Shown: positions 8,683 to 16,235, numbered from the stretch's first letter. The stretch is DNA of 64,000 bases from Jiangella ureilytica (GCF_004348545.1 NZ_SMKL01000021.1:21583-85582), one strand, 5' to 3'. Made by a program: numbers and translations. The notes: a model not told the origin generated them from the sequence alone.

Positions 8683-8912
8683 CGCCGCCGGAACTTCTCG
8701 ACCTGGCCCGCGGAGTCCAGGACTCGCGCCTTGCCCGTGTAGAACGGGTGGCTGGCCGACGAGATCTGCACGTCGACGACGGGGTAGGTGTTCCCGTCCT
8801 CCCACGCGACGGTCTGCTCGGTACGCGCGGTCGAGCGGGTCAGGAACGCGAGGCCCGCCTCGGCGTCGCGGTAGACCACCGGCCGGTACTCGGGGTGGAT
8901 GTTCTTCTTCAC
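8646..8912 (-). CDS. rpmE2: 50S ribosomal protein L31 type B (zinc-independent)
   Basis: An 88-residue L31 that begins [16 protein letters not shown] and contains [23 protein letters not shown]. It lacks the CxxC zinc knuckle of ordinary L31, which identifies the C-minus or type B form. In actinobacteria and bacilli this form replaces zinc-bound L31 when zinc is scarce, under Zur control. A Zur-like palindrome lies 13 bases upstream of its ATG, in agreement. GAAGGAGGT precedes the start. Its 3' end overlaps the sigma factor gene. Confidence 0.95.
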   Translation of the reverse strand: MKKNIHPEYRPVVYRDAEAGLAFLTRSTARTEQTVAWEDGNTYPVVDVQISSASHPFYTGKARVLDSAGQVEKFRRRYSAGSAARASR

Positions 8913-8925
8913 GACGACCTCCTTC

Positions 8926-8940
8926 TGAATGTCATTCTCA
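8926..8940. promoter_or_regulatory. Zur-box-like palindrome upstream of rpmE2
   Basis: The 15-mer TGAATGTCATTCTCA contains the perfect palindrome GAATG-T-CATTC (8927-8937). On the minus strand it reads TGAGAATGACATTCA, close to the TGAAAATGATTTTCA consensus of actinobacterial Zur sites. It lies between rpmE2 and the FmdB-type gene and could regulate both. Confidence 0.75.
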
Positions 8941-9001
8941 ACAACGCCACGGCGGGCCGCGGCATTCCCCGAGGCCGGGGCTCGGCCGGTATCCTCGAAC
9001 C

Positions 9002-9211
9002 GTGCCGACCTACGAGTTCCGCTGCCGCGCCTGCGGCTCGACCTTCGACGTCGTCCGGCCCATGGCCGCGGCGAGCGCCCCGGCGCCCTGCCCGGCCGGC
9101 CACGCCGACACCGTCAAGCTGCTCACCACCGTGGGGCTGTCCGGCCGCGCCGGTGCCGCTCCGGCCGGTGGCGGCGGCGGATGCTGCGGCGGCGCCTGCG
9201 GCTGCGGCTGA
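9002..9211 (+). CDS. FmdB-family zinc-ribbon protein
   Basis: A 69-residue protein beginning [21 protein letters not shown], the FmdB/regulatory zinc-ribbon signature, with the first knuckle CRAC. The second knuckle is unusual, CPAGH instead of CPxCG, so the metal site would be CxxC plus CxxxH. The C-terminus is glycine-rich and ends in a cysteine cluster, GGGGGCCGGACGCG, which adds four more cysteines. The start is the GTG at 9002. It is divergent from rpmE2 across the Zur-like box, which fits a role in zinc handling. A weak hairpin (9223-9241) follows. Confidence 0.8.
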   Translation: MPTYEFRCRACGSTFDVVRPMAAASAPAPCPAGHADTVKLLTTVGLSGRAGAAPAGGGGGCCGGACGCG

Positions 9212-9222
9212 CCCGCCGGGCC

Positions 9223-9241
9223 GCCACGATTCTTGCGTGGC
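9223..9241 (+). terminator. Weak hairpin after FmdB-type gene
   Basis: GCCACG and CGTGGC pair around a seven-base loop ATTCTTG, eleven bases after the FmdB-type stop codon. No T-run follows. It may end the short zinc-ribbon transcript before the second Zur-like box. Confidence 0.35.
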
Positions 9242-9281
9242 ACGCATAATGGCTTCCCCCGTCGCTCTGCGCGTGCTTGAC

Positions 9282-9296
9282 TGAGAGTGATTCTCA
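9282..9296. promoter_or_regulatory. Zur-box-like palindrome upstream of methyltransferase
   Basis: TGAGAGTGATTCTCA is an almost perfect palindrome (TGAGA...TCTCA) that matches the actinobacterial Zur consensus well. It ends 26 bases before the methyltransferase ATG, where a repressor would block the promoter. Confidence 0.75.
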
Positions 9297-9322
9297 GGCA
9301 AGGGCGTCGAGGGGGCCGCGCC

Positions 9323-10198
9323 ATGAACCACCAGACCATCGTCATCAACTGGGCCGAAGAGGCCGACCGGCTGTGCGCCGCCGTCGCCGACGACGCCGCC
9401 TGGTACGCGTCCGTCGCCCGCGAGCTGGCCAGACCCAGCGACCGGCTGGCCGTCGACATCGGCTGCGGCGGCGCCGGCATGGCCGTCGCACTGGGTGCGG
9501 CGCTACCGCCCGCGGCGTTCGTCGTCGGCGTCGACGTGGACGGCAACGTGCTCGACGCCGCCCGGCGGCGCATCACCGAGACCGGCGTCGACGACGGCCA
9601 CATCCGGCTGCTCCGCGCCGATCTCGACACCGACCTCAACGTACTGCCGGCGGTCGCGCACGGCGCGGACATCGTCTGGGCGTCGTCGTCGATCCATCAC
9701 CTCGCCGACCAGCAGGCCGCGATCGACGCGCTGGCCGCTCTGCTGGCGCCGGGCGGCCGGCTGGCGCTGGCCGAGGGCGGGCTCTCCGCCCGCCACCTGC
9801 CCTGGGACGTCGGGGTCGGCGAGCCGGGCCTGGAGGTGCGGCTGGAGGCCGCCGAGGACCGCTGGTTCACCCGCATGCGCGCCGGCGTGCCGGGCAGCGT
9901 GCCGATGCCGTACGGCTGGCCGACGGCCCTGCGCCGCGCCGGCCTCGTCGACGTCGCCACCCGGACGTTCACGTTCGAGCGCCCGCTCCCGCTGAGCGAT
10001 CAGGACCTCGGCTCGGTGCTGCAGAGCCTGCGTCACCGCGTCGACCGCGCACACGCAGACGGCGAGCTGCGACCGCCCGACAAGGCGGCCTGGGACCGGC
10101 TGCTCGACCCCGGCGACGACGCCTGGCTCGGTCGCCGCGACGACGTGTACTCGCTCAGCGCGAGGAGCGTCCACCTCGGCCACCGCGCGGCGGCGTAG
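9323..10198 (+). CDS. Class I SAM-dependent methyltransferase, probably Zur-regulated
   Basis: A 291-residue cytosolic methyltransferase. Motif I is LAVDIGCGGAGMAVALG (about residues 43-59), followed by an acidic end of strand 2 (VVGVDVDGNVLDAARRRI) and the motif IV region ADIVWASSSIHHLADQQAA. The rest is a small-molecule-type lid and has no specific match that I recognise. A GAGGGGG site precedes the ATG at 9323. Its most informative feature is context: a Zur-like operator directly upstream and zinc-linked neighbours. That points to a role under zinc shortage, for example modifying a small metallophore or a translation component. Substrate unknown. Confidence 0.82.
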   Translation: MNHQTIVINWAEEADRLCAAVADDAAWYASVARELARPSDRLAVDIGCGGAGMAVALGAALPPAAFVVGVDVDGNVLDAARRRITETGVDDGHIRLLRADLDTDLNVLPAVAHGADIVWASSSIHHLADQQAAIDALAALLAPGGRLALAEGGLSARHLPWDVGVGEPGLEVRLEAAEDRWFTRMRAGVPGSVPMPYGWPTALRRAGLVDVATRTFTFERPLPLSDQDLGSVLQSLRHRVDRAHADGELRPPDKAAWDRLLDPGDDAWLGRRDDVYSLSARSVHLGHRAAA

Positions 10199-10624
10199 AC
10201 CCGAGCCATCGGCCACCCGCCGCGCGCACCCGAGCCGCCGACCACCCCACCGAGTCGAAGCACGGGCGCCGGCGGTCACCCCCGAGACGAGCACGGGCGC
10301 CGCCGCCGACGACCTCACCGCGGCAAGCAGGGGAGCCGACGGTCACCCGCCGCTGCGCGCCCGAGCCGCTGCGCTCGTCGCGAGGGACTTTCACCCGCCA
10401 GAGCGGGGAAAACTCCCTCCCGGCGCCGCATCGAGGCCCGGCGAACCTCGAATGCGCAGGCGGGCCACGCTCCGCTCGTCCCGGTCACCTGCCGCGCAGC
10501 GACGCCGCCGCATCGGCGCTGTCGGCGCCCGCCCGTAGGGTGGGTTCCCTCCCAACCGGGCGGGGACCAGAACCCGCCATCGAGGACTCGACCTGCGGCG
10601 GATCGCCCACGGCGAACGACGGGA
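10199..10624. other. Intergenic region with one dispersed-repeat copy
   Basis: About 430 bases with no supported gene. The left half has a run of near-repeated words (CACGGGCGCCG twice, CCGAGCCG several times), and the open frames there have no family features. The right part holds a 44-base element (10521-10564) that recurs at 34880-34923. The HspR-type operator of the next gene begins at 10625. Confidence 0.5.
10521..10564 (+). repeat. 44-bp dispersed intergenic repeat, copy A
   Basis: This 44-base stretch is identical at 39 of 44 positions, in inverted orientation, to 34880-34923. Its core CGTAGGGTGGG-TCCC-CCC-ACCGGGCGGG has partial dyad symmetry. Both copies sit between genes. No function is known to me. 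Confidence 0.7.
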
Positions 10625-10645
10625 ATTGAGCGAGGTCGACTCAAG
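10625..10645. promoter_or_regulatory. HAIR-type HspR operator
   Basis: ATTGAGC-7-ACTCAAG matches the HspR inverted repeat CTTGAGT-7-ACTCAAG at 12 of 14 arm positions with the exact seven-base spacer. It lies 55 bases upstream of the Hsp20 gene. HspR is known to repress hsp70, clpB and hsp20-type genes in actinobacteria. Confidence 0.8.
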
Positions 10646-10699
10646 TTATGCGTGTCAGACCTGGTGATCCCAGGTACTCGATCACGAAGGAGAGTCGCC

Positions 10700-11125
10700 A
10701 TGAGCACCACACTCGTACCGTTCGCCGACGTCGACCGGCTGTTCCGCACGTTCTGGGACGCCCCCGTCACCGCCGGCTCCGCCAAGGGCTTCGCGCCCGC
10801 CGCCGACGTCGCTCGCGAGGGCGACGACCTGGTGGCCCGCTTCGACCTGCCGGGCATCGACCCGGAGAAGGACGTCACCGTCGAGGTCGAGGGGCGGCGG
10901 CTGGTCGTTCGCGGCGAGCGCCAGGACACCCGCGACGAGAAGACCGCCGGCCGCCGGGTCCGTGAGGTCCGGTACGGCAACTTCCGCCGCACCGTCGCCC
11001 TGCCGGTCACCGTCGACCCGAGCGCCGTCAGCGCGAGCTACGACGCCGGCGTCCTGACCGTCACCGTGGCGGGCGTCTACGCGGGCACCTCGCCCACGCG
11101 CATCGAGGTGCAGCGCGCCGCCTGA
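10700..11125 (+). CDS. Hsp20/alpha-crystallin small heat-shock protein
   Basis: A 141-residue chaperone that holds unfolding proteins. The alpha-crystallin domain spans about residues 35-135: APAADVAREGDDLVARFDLPG, DVTVEVEGRRLVVRGER, the GNFRRTVALP strand and the A-x-x-x-x-G-V-L box seen as ASYDAGVLTVTV. GAAGGAGAG precedes the ATG at 10700. An HspR-type operator upstream indicates heat-shock control, as for acr2-type genes of mycobacteria. A strong terminator follows. Confidence 0.93.
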   Translation: MSTTLVPFADVDRLFRTFWDAPVTAGSAKGFAPAADVAREGDDLVARFDLPGIDPEKDVTVEVEGRRLVVRGERQDTRDEKTAGRRVREVRYGNFRRTVALPVTVDPSAVSASYDAGVLTVTVAGVYAGTSPTRIEVQRAA

Positions 11126-11149
11126 TCCGCGTCGCGGATGAGCACATGA

Positions 11150-11189
11150 GAACGGCCGGGGCGGTCCACACGGACCGCCCCGGCCGTTC
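11150..11189. terminator. Strong bidirectional hairpin
   Basis: An 18-bp perfect stem (11150-11167 with 11172-11189) closes a four-base ACAC loop between the Hsp20 gene and the convergent lipoprotein gene. It probably terminates transcription from both sides. There is no T-run, as is common in actinobacteria. Confidence 0.85.
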
Positions 11190-11212
11190 GCTGTCCCCGG
11201 GTCCCGTCGGGG

Positions 11213-11725
11213 TCAGCTGGAGGGCTCGATGCCCACGACACTGTCGACGCGGAACGGCGTGCCCTGCTGGCAGGTGGTCATGAGGGTCTCGTCGACGGTC
11301 CCGGTGACCTGCACCTCGCGGCCCGACGCGATGAGCTCCTGGTCGCCGCCGAGCAGGAGGTAGCCGTCGAGCAGCCAGCAGCCGGACTCGACCCCGGCCT
11401 CGGGGAAGCCGGTCAGCTCGGTGGAGCCGGGCAGCGTGGTGGGCTGCGGCACGGGCGCCTCGGTGCCGGACGGGTTCGGCTGCGGCTCGCCGCCGGGGGT
11501 GGTGGGGTCGCCGGACGGACCGGTCGGGTCGCCCTGGCCGGGTTCGGTGGGGCCGTCAGTGGGCAGGCCCGGGTCGTCGGTGGGCAGCCCCGGCGACGCA
11601 CTCGGCCCGCCGGTCGGTGTCACCTCCGACGTCGGATCGTCGCCGCCCGTCGCCGGGACGTCGCTGCCGCAGCCCGCGAGCAGCAGGACCGCCGCGGCAG
11701 CGACGGTCGTGAACAGCCGATCCAT
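11213..11725 (-). CDS. Putative lipoprotein with proline/threonine-rich linker
   Basis: A 170-residue protein. The start MDRLFTTVAAAAVLLLAGCGSD is a signal peptide with the lipobox LAGC, so Cys18 would be lipidated and the protein anchored outside the membrane. Residues 20-105 are a low-complexity Pro/Thr/Gly/Ser/Asp linker. A small globular end of about 60 residues contains two cysteines (ESGCWLLDGYLLL and TTCQQGT) that may form a disulfide. A possible GTG start lies two codons earlier. No family recognised; binding or sensing at the cell surface is a guess. Confidence 0.75.
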   Translation of the reverse strand: MDRLFTTVAAAAVLLLAGCGSDVPATGGDDPTSEVTPTGGPSASPGLPTDDPGLPTDGPTEPGQGDPTGPSGDPTTPGGEPQPNPSGTEAPVPQPTTLPGSTELTGFPEAGVESGCWLLDGYLLLGGDQELIASGREVQVTGTVDETLMTTCQQGTPFRVDSVVGIEPSS

Positions 11726-11848
11726 CCTCACGATGATCAGACGTCCGACGCCGGCTCCCGGTTCCGACGCCCGCCACTGCCCTCCTTTCCCTCGCGGGAC
11801 TCGCGGCCACCTGGGACCATGCGGTCGGCTGCCTCTAAGCTGGGACGG

Positions 11849-12388
11849 GTGATCTGGACCGTCGCCACCGACTACGGCCCCATCGTCGTGCGCGAACAGA
11901 TCGAGCCCGACGACGAGCCCGGCATCCTCGAGCTCTTCGCCGCGTGCGACGACTGGTTCGAGGCGGTCACCGGCGGGCCGTCGGGCCACGGCGACGTACA
12001 GGGCCTGTTCTACTCGCTGCCTGAAGGCCGCTCGTTCGAGGACAAGCGGCTGTTCACCGTCCGCGACGGCGACAAGATCGTCGGGCTGGTCGACGCCGTG
12101 CTGGGGCACCCGCACCGCAACGCCGTCGCCGTCGGCCAGTTCCTCGTCGCCCCGTCGCACCGCGGCCGCGGCCTCGGCACCGCCGTCGCGTCCGTCCTGG
12201 TCGGCGAGGCACGCGCGGCCGGCCTCGAGGAGGTCACGGCGACGGCGCACGACGCCTGGCCGGCGGGTCAGGCGTTCCTGCGCGCGCTCGGCTTCGCCAT
12301 CGGCCCGGTCACCGAGCCGGCCGGCAACCGCGCGACGACGTCGGGCGAGCCGGCGGTCCGCCGCGCCACGCTGTCCCTCGGGGCCTGA
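11849..12388 (+). CDS. GNAT-family N-acetyltransferase
   Basis: A 179-residue acetyltransferase. The acetyl-CoA signature is clear: VAVGQFLVAPSHRGRGLGTAVASVLVGEA, with the R/Q-x-x-G-x-G/A loop as RGRGLG. The C-terminal AFLRALGF motif is also typical. The likely start is the GTG at 11849 (V-I-W-T), just after GGGACGG; an in-frame ATG at 11819 lies in sequence that looks like promoter. It has no informative neighbours and the substrate cannot be predicted. Confidence 0.85.
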   Translation: MIWTVATDYGPIVVREQIEPDDEPGILELFAACDDWFEAVTGGPSGHGDVQGLFYSLPEGRSFEDKRLFTVRDGDKIVGLVDAVLGHPHRNAVAVGQFLVAPSHRGRGLGTAVASVLVGEARAAGLEEVTATAHDAWPAGQAFLRALGFAIGPVTEPAGNRATTSGEPAVRRATLSLGA

Positions 12389-12440
12389 ACCCGTCACCCC
12401 CCTTCCGGGTGCGGGCCGGCGGTTCGTAGCCTGGACGCCC

Positions 12441-12788
12441 ATGAAGTGGTTGACCTCCCACCGGCAGACGACCCGCGCCCGTCAGGAGCTCGCGTCGCTC
12501 GCGGCCTCCATCGGCATGGAGACGATGCCGGCGTGGGCGCCGGGACTGCTGGCCGAGGTCGACCAGCACGCCGCAGCGGTCCGGGACATCCTCATCCTCG
12601 GCAACGGCGGCCTGGGGCCGGTGGAGCTGGCCGGGTACGCGGGCGGCGTCGAGGACGTCGCCCGCGAGCGCGGGTGGCGGCCCGGCGGCCACGACTGGGT
12701 GTCGCTCCGGCTGGCCGGCGTCTGCCTGCTGGCCATGACCCCGGGGGCCACGGCCAGCATCGAGGACGGTGACGCCGCGCTCTCCTGA
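12441..12788 (+). CDS. Small conserved hypothetical protein
   Basis: A 115-residue soluble, mostly helical protein beginning MKWLTSHRQTTRARQELASL, with DQHAAAVRDILILGNGGL in the middle and one cysteine (VCLLAM). The DQHAAAVRD segment resembles small actinobacterial proteins of unknown function that I recall near natural-product genes, but that link is weak. The ATG follows a plausible promoter (GTAGCCT) 10 bases upstream, suggesting a near-leaderless message. Confidence 0.6.
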   Translation: MKWLTSHRQTTRARQELASLAASIGMETMPAWAPGLLAEVDQHAAAVRDILILGNGGLGPVELAGYAGGVEDVARERGWRPGGHDWVSLRLAGVCLLAMTPGATASIEDGDAALS

Positions 12789-12802
12789 GCGCCGCGCCCG
12801 AT

Positions 12803-13669
12803 CTACGGATACTCCTCCCGCGGCGGGCCCGAGTACGGGGCGTCCGATCCCGTCGCCGGCCTGCTGGTGCCGGTCGGCGAGGTGGCCGCCGGAGGGACGG
12901 CGGTCGCCGGCGGCATGTCGCGCGGCTCCGACGGCGGCATCCCTGCCGGCGTCTCGTGGGCACGCAGCGCGTCCTCGCGGCCGCGCTGGTAGGCCTCGCC
13001 GCGGGTCCGCGCCTCCGGGATCTCGCGTTCCGCACGACTCAGCCAGCGTTCCCAGCGCTGCTCCATCGGCCGCAGCATCCCGCCGCCGACCCCGACGATG
13101 ATCACGCCGGCGACGGTGGCGAGCACGGCGATCAGCACCGGGGTGGTGACGGCCGTGGCCACGCCGATCTGGTTCAGCGCCGCGATCACACCGAGCGCGA
13201 TGACGAAGACCTGCACGATCCGAGCGACCAGACGGCCGTAGCTCAGCCCGCTCAGCGCGCTGCCGACGAGATCGCCGAGCGCGCTCGCCACCGCCGTCGC
13301 GACCACCACGATCACCACGGCGACGACCGCCTGGGGCAGCCAGGCCACGATGTCGGAGAGCAGGTCGCTCACCGGGTTGGGCCCGAAGATTCCGAAGGCC
13401 ATCTGCAGGGCCAGCAGCAGCACCGCGTAGTACACCAGCGTCGCGATCAGGCCACTGGCGTCGTACCTCGACTGCGCCAGGGCCCGCCGGACGCCGCCGC
13501 GCTCCACCGCGCGATCGAAGCCGACCCGCTCGAGAACCACATCGACCAGCTTGCGCAGCGCCTTCGCGACCAGCCAGCCGATCAGCAGGATCGCCAGGAA
13601 CGCCACGAACCTCGGCAGCCAGGTGATCACGGCGTCGAGCGCGTTGTTCCAGGACTGTTCGATGTCCAT
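12803..13669 (-). CDS. Mechanosensitive-channel-like membrane protein (CmpX/TM-helix repeat)
   Basis: A 288-residue membrane protein. Four to five hydrophobic segments lie at about 20-40, 75-100, 115-140, 155-175 and 185-205. The first (WLPRFVAFLAILLIGWLVAKALRKLVDVVLERVGFD) is the conserved TM-helix repeat of the CmpX family. The segment LVYYAVLLLALQMAFGIFG also fits. The last 85 residues are a charged, then proline-rich cytosolic tail. It lacks the full MscS beta domain, so channel activity is uncertain. ATG 13669 has GGAAGGA ten bases upstream; a GTG nine bases earlier is too close to it. Confidence 0.8.
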   Translation of the reverse strand: MDIEQSWNNALDAVITWLPRFVAFLAILLIGWLVAKALRKLVDVVLERVGFDRAVERGGVRRALAQSRYDASGLIATLVYYAVLLLALQMAFGIFGPNPVSDLLSDIVAWLPQAVVAVVIVVVATAVASALGDLVGSALSGLSYGRLVARIVQVFVIALGVIAALNQIGVATAVTTPVLIAVLATVAGVIIVGVGGGMLRPMEQRWERWLSRAEREIPEARTRGEAYQRGREDALRAHETPAGMPPSEPRDMPPATAVPPAATSPTGTSRPATGSDAPYSGPPREEYP

Positions 13670-13793
13670 CCGGCTCACATCCTTCCGGGCCGGGCCTGCC
13701 CACCGCCCTTCGGCGGCCGGACCCGTGCCCTCCGGCTCGGGACGCCGATACCCCGACGGCGCGATCCCAACCGAACCGGTCCGGACGGGTGCG

Positions 13794-14270
13794 CTAGAGC
13801 CGCAGCGCCCGCGGCGGCGACGCCAGCAGGTCCGCGTCGTCCCAGTCCATGCCGGGCACGTCGACGTAGAGCTCGATCTCGTTGCCGTCCGGGTCGGCGA
13901 TGTACAGGCTGTGCGTCACCACGTGGTCGGTGGCGCCGAGCACCGTCGCACCGGCTTCCTGCAGCGTCCGCAGCGCCTCGCGCAACTCCTCGTCGGATGT
14001 GCCGATCTTGAGGCCGAAGTGGTACATGCCGACCCGGCGACCGGCCGGTAGCGTCGCGGCGTCGGGGCCGACCTCGATGAGCAGCAGCTCGTGGTGCGTG
14101 CGGCCGGACGGCGCGTTGAACATCGCGAACGGCGCCGGCAGCGGGCCGGACCCGTCGCCGCCGGGCTTCGGCAGCACCTGCCGCCAGCCCAGCACGTCGC
14201 GGTAGAACGTCACCGAGCGCTGGATGTCGCGCACGTAGAGCACGACGTGCCCGAGTTCCTTGACCTCCAT
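13794..14270 (-). CDS. VOC-superfamily (glyoxalase/dioxygenase-fold) protein
   Basis: A 158-residue protein with two VOC modules. H9 in LGHVVLYVRD, a middle HHELLLIEV, a second-module H in YHFGLKIG and the late E in DPDGNEIELYVD supply the usual metal ligands, so it is probably an active metalloenzyme or a drug-binding protein of the catechol-dioxygenase branch. The ATG at 14270 follows GAGGAGT. It is divergent from a MarR-type regulator with a TTGA/TCAA operator between them, a common arrangement for detoxification pairs. Confidence 0.88.
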   Translation of the reverse strand: MEVKELGHVVLYVRDIQRSVTFYRDVLGWRQVLPKPGGDGSGPLPAPFAMFNAPSGRTHHELLLIEVGPDAATLPAGRRVGMYHFGLKIGTSDEELREALRTLQEAGATVLGATDHVVTHSLYIADPDGNEIELYVDVPGMDWDDADLLASPPRALRL

Positions 14271-14330
14271 GACCCACTCCTCGTCCGCCTGCGCCGGGCA
14301 CGTCCCCTCGTCCGCGCCCGACGCAGAAAT

Positions 14331-14357
14331 TTGAACTCTCAACTATCATCGTATGCT
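14331..14357. promoter_or_regulatory. MarR-type operator and -10 box
   Basis: TTGA-4-TCAA (14331-14342) is the typical half-site pair of MarR repressors. TATGCT (14352-14357) lies seven bases before the GTG of the regulator, so that mRNA is probably leaderless. The operator sits between the VOC gene and the regulator and can control both. Confidence 0.65.
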
Positions 14358-14363
14358 GGTGGC

Positions 14364-14834
14364 GTGAAGGCAACACGGTGGCTGAGTGACGATGAACAGA
14401 GGGTGTGGCGGAGCTACCTGCTCGCGAACCAGCTGCTGTGGGCGTCGCTCGACCGGCAACTGCAGCGCGACGCCGGCATGCCGCACGCGTACTACATCAT
14501 CCTCGCGATGCTCTCCGAGGCGCCGAACCGCGAGCTGACCATGTCGCAACTGGCCAAGGTGGTCATCTCGTCCCCGAGCCGGCTGTCGCACGCCGTCGCC
14601 AAGCTCGAGCAGGCCGGTTGGGTACGCCGCCGCAAGCACGAGACCGACGGCCGCACGACCCTCGCCTCGCTCACCGACGACGGGTTCGCCGTACTGGCCG
14701 CGGCCGCGCCCGGCCACGTCGAGGAGGTCCGCAGCATCCTCTTCGACCCGCTCACGCCCGAACAGGTGGACCAGCTGGGCGCGATCGTCTCGGCGATCGT
14801 CGCCGGCCAGGACGGCCGCCCTCCGCACCTGTGA
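14364..14834 (+). CDS. MarR-family transcriptional regulator
   Basis: A 156-residue winged-helix regulator. The recognition region LTMSQLAKVVISSPSRLSHAVAKLEQAGWVRR and the wing KHETDGRTTLASLTDDG (residues about 65-115) are typical of MarR. Flanking helices form the dimer interface. The GTG at 14364 comes seven bases after a TATGCT -10 box, which supports a leaderless start. It probably represses itself and the divergent VOC gene and is released by a phenolic or electrophilic ligand; that ligand is inferred from the family only. Confidence 0.9.
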   Translation: MKATRWLSDDEQRVWRSYLLANQLLWASLDRQLQRDAGMPHAYYIILAMLSEAPNRELTMSQLAKVVISSPSRLSHAVAKLEQAGWVRRRKHETDGRTTLASLTDDGFAVLAAAAPGHVEEVRSILFDPLTPEQVDQLGAIVSAIVAGQDGRPPHL

Positions 14835-14918
14835 GAATGCTTCCGAACGGCGGCAGCCGCAGCCGGCCGACGACGCCCCCGAACCACGCCGACACGACGC
14901 GAGAGAGGGCCTGAGACC

Positions 14919-15863
14919 ATGCGCGACATCGCCGTCTTCAGCGGAAGTGCCCACCCCGACCTGGCCGCGGAGATCTGCACCCAGCTCGGAGCCGCCCTCA
15001 ACCCCGTCCGCATCCAGCGCTTCGCCAACGACTGTCTCGAGGTGCAGCTGCAGGCCAACTGCCGCGAGCACGACGTGTTCCTGATCCAGCCCATCGTGCC
15101 GCCGGTGCAGGAGCACCTGGTCGAGCTGTTCCTCATGCTCGACGCCGCCCGGGGCGCCTCGGCCGCGCGCATCACCGTCGTCATGCCGCACTACGCCTAC
15201 GCCCGCTCGGACAAGAAGGACGCGCCGCGCATCTCGATCGGCGGCCGGCTCATGGCCGACCTGCTGACCACGGCCGGCGCCAACCGCGTGCTCGCGATGA
15301 CGCTGCACTCGCCGCAGGTGCACGGGTTCTTCAGCGTCCCGGTCGACCAGCTGCACGCGCTGCGCGAGCTGGCGGCGCACTTCCAGGCGCACGACCTCTC
15401 CAACACCGTCGTCGTCTCGCCCGACCTCGGCAACGCCAAACCGGCGTCGGCGTTCGCGCGCATGCTGGGCGTCCCGGTGGCGGCCGGGGCGAAGCAGCGG
15501 TTCGCCGACGACAACGTCACCATCAGCGCGATCATCGGCGAGGTCGCCGGCTGCGACATCATCGTGCTCGACGACGAGATCGCCAAGGGCAGCACGCTGA
15601 TCGAGCTGATGGACCGGCTGCGCGAGCGCGACGCGCGGTCCATCCGGATCGCCTGCACGCACGGGCTGTTCGCCGGCGACGCGCTGCGCCGGCTCGGCGA
15701 CCAGCCCGACGTCGAGGAGATCGTGTGCACCAACACCGTGCCGCTGGCGAACGGCACGACGCACCCGAAGCTGACGGTGCTCTCGGTGGCGCCGCTGCTC
15801 GCCGAGGCGATCCGGCGGATCCACAACGGTGAGTCGGTCAGCGCGCTCTTCCACGACGCGTGA
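14919..15863 (+). CDS. Divergent ribose-phosphate pyrophosphokinase (PRPP synthetase) homologue
   Basis: A 314-residue two-domain phosphoribosyltransferase-fold protein. FSGSAHPDLAAEI, QANCREHDVFLIQP and YARSDKKD follow PRPP synthetase closely, and VVVSPDLGNAKPASAFARML matches the flexible-loop region. The PRPP-binding motif is altered: DDEIAKGST instead of the usual DDxIDTGGT, and the KRR of the catalytic loop is KQR. These changes suggest a paralogue of the housekeeping enzyme, with changed regulation or a different diphosphoryl acceptor. GAGAGAGGG precedes the ATG. It makes PRPP from ribose 5-phosphate and ATP if the classic reaction is kept. Confidence 0.82.
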   Translation: MRDIAVFSGSAHPDLAAEICTQLGAALNPVRIQRFANDCLEVQLQANCREHDVFLIQPIVPPVQEHLVELFLMLDAARGASAARITVVMPHYAYARSDKKDAPRISIGGRLMADLLTTAGANRVLAMTLHSPQVHGFFSVPVDQLHALRELAAHFQAHDLSNTVVVSPDLGNAKPASAFARMLGVPVAAGAKQRFADDNVTISAIIGEVAGCDIIVLDDEIAKGSTLIELMDRLRERDARSIRIACTHGLFAGDALRRLGDQPDVEEIVCTNTVPLANGTTHPKLTVLSVAPLLAEAIRRIHNGESVSALFHDA

Positions 15864-15944
15864 GAGCTAGGTCACCCGCGGCAGTGGGACCAATCCGGGC
15901 AATTACCGGACGAGGTCCGGAACCGCACCCCATACTCGGTGCTC

Positions 15945-16205
15945 ATGACGAGGAGTCAGTTCGAGACCATGTCGGACTTCGCCGACCCGCTCACCGCCGT
16001 CACTCGCCGCGGCACGCTCGTCCCCGCCCAGCGCGAGGGGTTCATCGAGCTCGACGCCTCCGGTGAACGGTTCGAGCTGCTCGGACCGTTCGACAACGCC
16101 GCCGAGCTCGGCGACGACGTCGAGATCACCGGCGTCGTGGCGCCCCAGGGCCGCGGGAAGCGCGGCACGCCGGCCATGCTCGTGCGGCACGTCCGCCGGC
16201 TCTGA
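15945..16205 (+). CDS. Small hypothetical protein, beta-rich (OB-like)
   Basis: An 86-residue protein whose second half (GTLVPAQREGFIELDASGERFELLGPF, then ELGDDVEITGVVAPQGRGKRGTPAMLVRHV) looks like a five-stranded small barrel. This is similar in style to short actinobacterial proteins that follow an OB-type pattern, but no named family is recognised. ATG 15945 lies nine bases after CATACT, so the message may be leaderless; a GTG at 15939 is an alternative. A strong hairpin terminates the gene. Confidence 0.6.
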   Translation: MTRSQFETMSDFADPLTAVTRRGTLVPAQREGFIELDASGERFELLGPFDNAAELGDDVEITGVVAPQGRGKRGTPAMLVRHVRRL

Positions 16206-16235
16206 CCTCACCCTCTCGTCACCGGGGAACGACGA

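Noticed and set aside
10315..11010. Minus-strand frame across the Hsp20 promoter and gene
   Set aside because: It is opposite a certain Hsp20 gene and covers its HspR operator. Composition shows no family pattern.
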